This document shows, in pieces, positions 63,008-64,000 of a DNA stretch of 64,000 nucleotides. The stretch comes from Paenibacillus ferrarius (GTDB lineage Bacteria; Bacillota; Bacilli; Paenibacillales; NBRC-103111): NCBI RefSeq assembly GCF_002027705.1, contig NZ_MBTG01000024.1:1-64000 (forward strand), given 5' to 3'. Every line of letters begins with the position of its first letter. Positions within the stretch are counted from its first letter, which is position 1. The notes beneath the pieces are model-generated. The model was not told where the DNA came from and did not search any database. It saw nothing but the letters and a program-made list of their open reading frames with translations. The position numbers were made by a program, and so were the translations under genes.

Positions 63008-64000
63008 ATGCTATTGCAGGTTTCGAACATTTCCAAAAATTACGGGGTACGTTCCGTACTCTCCAATATAACGCTTCAAATCGAAGATCGGGAACGAATT
63101 GGTTTAGTCGGCGTGAATGGGGCCGGTAAATCGACTCTGCTTCAAATCATTGCCGGCGAAATGTCCTATGACAGCGGCGATCTTTTCAAAGCAAAGGAAA
63201 CCAAGATCGGTTATTTAAAACAAAACAGCGGACTGCAAACCGATAAATCCATTTGGAATGAACTCCTGAGCGTGTTCAGTTCCTTACTGGAGACGGAGCG
63301 AGAACTGCGCGAGCTGGAAGCCATCATGGCTGACCCTGATCTGATATCGGATGACAAAAAATACGAAAGCACGATGAACCGTTACGCTTTGCGTTCCGAA
63401 TGGTTTCGCGAGCAAGGCGGCTTTGAAATCGAAGCGAAAATCCGCGGCATTCTGCACGGCATGGGATTCGGCCAATTTTCTCCCGATACCCTCGTTCAAA
63501 CGCTTAGCGGCGGTCAGAAGACACGGCTAGCTTTGGCCAAAATGCTTCTTGAAGAGCCCGATCTGCTTATGCTCGATGAGCCGACCAACCACTTGGATAT
63601 TCCGACGCTAACTTGGCTGGAGGGTTATTTGCGGGGTTACCCAGGCGCTATTCTGGTTGTGTCACATGACCGCTTTTTCCTGGATGCCTTAGTTACTTCC
63701 ATTTATGAAATTGAGCGCAATGCTTCCAAACGGTACACCGGCAACTATTCTAGATTTATTGAAATCAAAGAAGCCAATTATGAAATCGAAATGAAGCAGT
63801 TTGAAAAGCAGCAGGAAGAAATTTCGAAGCTGGAGGATTTCGTGCAGCGCAACATTGTGCGTGCCTCAACGACGAAGAGAGCGCAAAGCCGCCGTAAGCA
63901 GCTGGAAAAAATGGATCGATTGGATAAGCCGATGGGGGATTTGAAGCGGGCTTCATTTTCTTTTGAAATTGCCCAAACGTCCGGCAAAGAAGTGCTGCAA
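63008..64000 (+). CDS. ABC-F family ATPase (partial, runs off right edge)
   Basis: The first 331 codons of a soluble double-ABC protein. The first domain has GVNGAGKSTLLQI (Walker A), LSGGQKTRLALAK (signature), LLMLDEPTNHLDIPTL (Walker B) and VVSHDRFFLDAL. The inter-domain linker with basic helices (KRAQSRRKQLEKMDRLDK) is then reached. ABC-F proteins act on ribosomes as translation factors or, in some, antibiotic-resistance protection factors; which type cannot be told here. GGAGGT precedes the ATG by 7 nt. Confidence 0.93.
   Translation, partial: MLLQVSNISKNYGVRSVLSNITLQIEDRERIGLVGVNGAGKSTLLQIIAGEMSYDSGDLFKAKETKIGYLKQNSGLQTDKSIWNELLSVFSSLLETERELRELEAIMADPDLISDDKKYESTMNRYALRSEWFREQGGFEIEAKIRGILHGMGFGQFSPDTLVQTLSGGQKTRLALAKMLLEEPDLLMLDEPTNHLDIPTLTWLEGYLRGYPGAILVVSHDRFFLDALVTSIYEIERNASKRYTGNYSRFIEIKEANYEIEMKQFEKQQEEISKLEDFVQRNIVRASTTKRAQSRRKQLEKMDRLDKPMGDLKRASFSFEIAQTSGKEVLQ

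Overview
The window looks like a chromosomal segment of a spore-forming, surface-glycosylating member of the Paenibacillaceae (Paenibacillus or a close relative). This rests on a CIRCE-controlled groES-groEL pair, a YjcZ-type sporulation miniprotein, a CotD-like spore coat protein, an SLH-domain surface protein, frequent GTG/TTG starts with strong GGAGG ribosome sites, and an S-layer-glycan style gene cluster. No rRNA, tRNA or CRISPR array was recognised.

Bases 1-9560 form a patchwork accessory region on the minus strand. It holds the edge of an IS3-like element, a rhamnosyltransferase-like gene preceded by a remnant of an rmlD gene, a decayed glycosyltransferase-fold gene with several frameshifts, and an apparently intact sulfation cassette: an APS kinase (cysC), three different sulfotransferase-like genes, a GT2, a Gfo/Idh/MocA oxidoreductase and an RmlC-like cupin. 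The cassette has its own consensus sigma-A promoter just beyond the terminator of the next operon.

Bases 9633-30046 are a long minus-strand polysaccharide operon. It makes dTDP-rhamnose (rmlA, rmlC, rmlB, rmlD, with galU inside the set). It also carries an unassigned sugar module (GT2, TIM-barrel isomerase, SDR, GtrB-like GT2, FAD oxidoreductase), two GT-C type membrane proteins with a small EmrE/EamA-like flippase candidate, a 1323-residue methyltransferase/glycosyltransferase fusion resembling the S-layer glycan enzyme WsaE, a Wzm/Wzt-type ABC exporter and a GT4. A divergent gene (30144-32666) encodes an O-antigen-ligase/TPR protein, a candidate transferase of the finished glycan to protein. 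Together they suggest export of a rhamnose-containing, possibly methylated and sulfated glycan to the cell surface.

Bases 32700-53240 carry a SWIM-zinc-finger/SNF2 helicase pair, the coat protein, a 1416-residue pseudokinase-like/degenerate-NTPase/TPR/GGDEF protein, a second cysC, a 1909-residue mosaic SLH protein (15 GLUG repeats, Ig-like repeats, three SLH domains), a 7TM histidine kinase with a SARP/BTAD-type response regulator, a 37-residue membrane miniprotein, a phospholipase-D-like lipoprotein and the YjcZ-like gene.

Bases 53366-55415 hold an AT-rich two-gene insert: an AAA/ABC-type ATPase followed by an overlapping TOPRIM-like protein, a plausible but unproven anti-phage module. The remainder is core: groEL, groES, tatC, tatA, molybdenum-cofactor genes, 5-formyl-THF cyclo-ligase, an EEP-family phosphohydrolase and the start of an ABC-F ATPase that runs off the right edge.
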